Below, in pieces: positions 63,097 to 64,000 of a stretch of 64,000 bases of DNA. The notes below the pieces were generated by a model. The model was given only the letters and a program-made list of their open reading frames with translations. It did no database searches and was not told the origin of the DNA. Numbering within the stretch: position 1 is the first letter of the stretch; every line of letters starts with the position of its first letter. Location: positions 6,200,001 to 6,264,000 of the forward strand of contig JAPFFF010000006.1 of the NCBI GenBank assembly GCA_039105265.1, given 5' to 3'. This DNA is from Tritrichomonas musculus. Lineage: Eukaryota; Parabasalia; Tritrichomonadida; Tritrichomonadidae. The position numbers were made by a program, and so were the translations under genes.

Positions 63097-64000
63097 TGAA
63101 TAATCTTTGCTTGGTTTGATTATCCACGATGCTTTATAATCAACAATTAAAATTGAAAAAGTGATTTGAACGAATTGGGAATAGAATTTTTAATATCAAT
63201 ATGAAGAAAATTAGAAAACAATTTCCTGCATAAAATCATAATTTTCAAAATTTTGAAATTCGCCTTTTAGGTAAAAAAAAATTCGCCTTTTAGGTTAAAA
63301 TAATTCATATCACTTGTGATATGAATATAAAAAATGATAAATTTCGAGTTCTTCCTCATGAAACATAAATTACTTATACCCTCCTCTCCCTACAATTCGT
63401 AATATTTTTTTTTTTTTACTTCGTTAACAATCATTTTGTCAAATTTGTTAACCATTTTCCCCAAGCAAAAAAAGCAGCTGAAACGCGATTTTTTATAATT
63501 TTTAAATAATGCAAGTAACTAAATAATATAAAAATGCTATGATAAATGAAATTTATTTTTTTTTTTTTTGAAAAATTGTTTAGTTTTTTTTTAGCATCAA
63601 AAGATTTTTTTTAATAAGTACAATCGTGTGATAGTATTTTAACATGAAAATTTTAAACTTTATTTTTTTCATCTCCTTTTCTCAAAAACTGAATATGGTT
63701 CTTTTCAAATTTGAAAAACCTCAGAAATATTAAATTCTTAATTGTAAAATTGAGAATATGATATCACTTCATTTTATTCTTATTGGATTTTATTGGTTTT
63801 GTTGTAAATCTGTGAAAATATTTAACCTTAGACAGGTGAATTCATTTGTTCAACCACTCATTTATCAAATTGCAAAATATCCGAATAAAGACAAAGAAAG
63901 TGCAAAATAACTTTACCAAACAATAAACTCGATATTAGATACGCTAACGATTTATCAAGAAGTTAACGAAATTCGAATTTTAAATAAACGCCTACATATC
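63097..64000. other. AT-rich region without recognisable genes
   Basis: Contains a direct repeat TTCGCCTTTTAGGT(A/T)AAA (63260 and 63282), the hairpin near 63305 and T runs. No gene. Confidence 0.6.

Overview
The window reads as a contig from an AT-rich, intron-poor protist, most likely a parabasalid such as a Tritrichomonas relative. Four observations point there: host genes without visible introns, a standard stop-codon set, very AT-rich intergenic DNA with long T runs, and a transposon mix (Maverick/Polinton, Mutator-like, mariner, hAT-like, pogo-like) of the kind known from trichomonads. This assignment is inference; no rRNA or organism-specific marker is present.

Bases 2.1-33.0 kb are a stack of mobile elements nested inside one another. 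The outermost frame is a pair of hAT-type ends (CAGGG tips, 8-bp duplication ATAAATAT) at 2148 and 32966. Inside lies a Mutator-like element (2511-8943, 9-bp duplication). A pogo-type element (2922-7259) sits inside that; its broken transposase gene unusually carries two BRCT domains and a Myb/SANT domain ahead of the CENP-B-type helix-turn-helix and DDE core. A third, hAT-like miniature element sits inside the pogo-type one. Further in are a 248-bp TTAA element, a pair of 59-bp inverted repeats (10498/31083), and between these a 19.2-kb Maverick/Polinton (11246-30415) with 467-bp terminal inverted repeats about 99% alike and a 5-bp duplication.

The Maverick is much more GC-rich than its surroundings and looks young and nearly whole, with about one clear break. 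It encodes a packaging ATPase, major capsid protein, penton-like region, a large fibre with phage-like YTKxEVD repeats, several small basic or amphipathic proteins, an integrase, and a 1643-residue protein-primed type B DNA polymerase. Within the polymerase I see an embedded HNH-like zinc module and a C-terminal archaeo-eukaryotic-primase-like domain. Almost every gene is preceded by a short T-rich motif (CTATTTTTA or a close relative) 10-25 bases before the ATG.

Bases 33.9-38.5 kb hold the only clear host housekeeping genes, compact and all on the plus strand: a polo-like kinase, a TBL1-type LisH/WD40 protein and a Las1-type pre-rRNA endonuclease. At 40.3-43.0 kb on the minus strand is an intact 899-codon gene that joins a homeodomain-like N-terminus, 42-residue repeats, a coiled coil and a P-element/THAP9-like transposase core.

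Bases 43-64 kb contain almost no intact gene. They are filled with miniature inverted-repeat elements (several with exact target duplications), hairpins, a minisatellite, two very long T runs, a deletion-derived mariner copy and two decayed coding fragments. Coordinates of repeat ends were read by eye; no alignment or database search was run.
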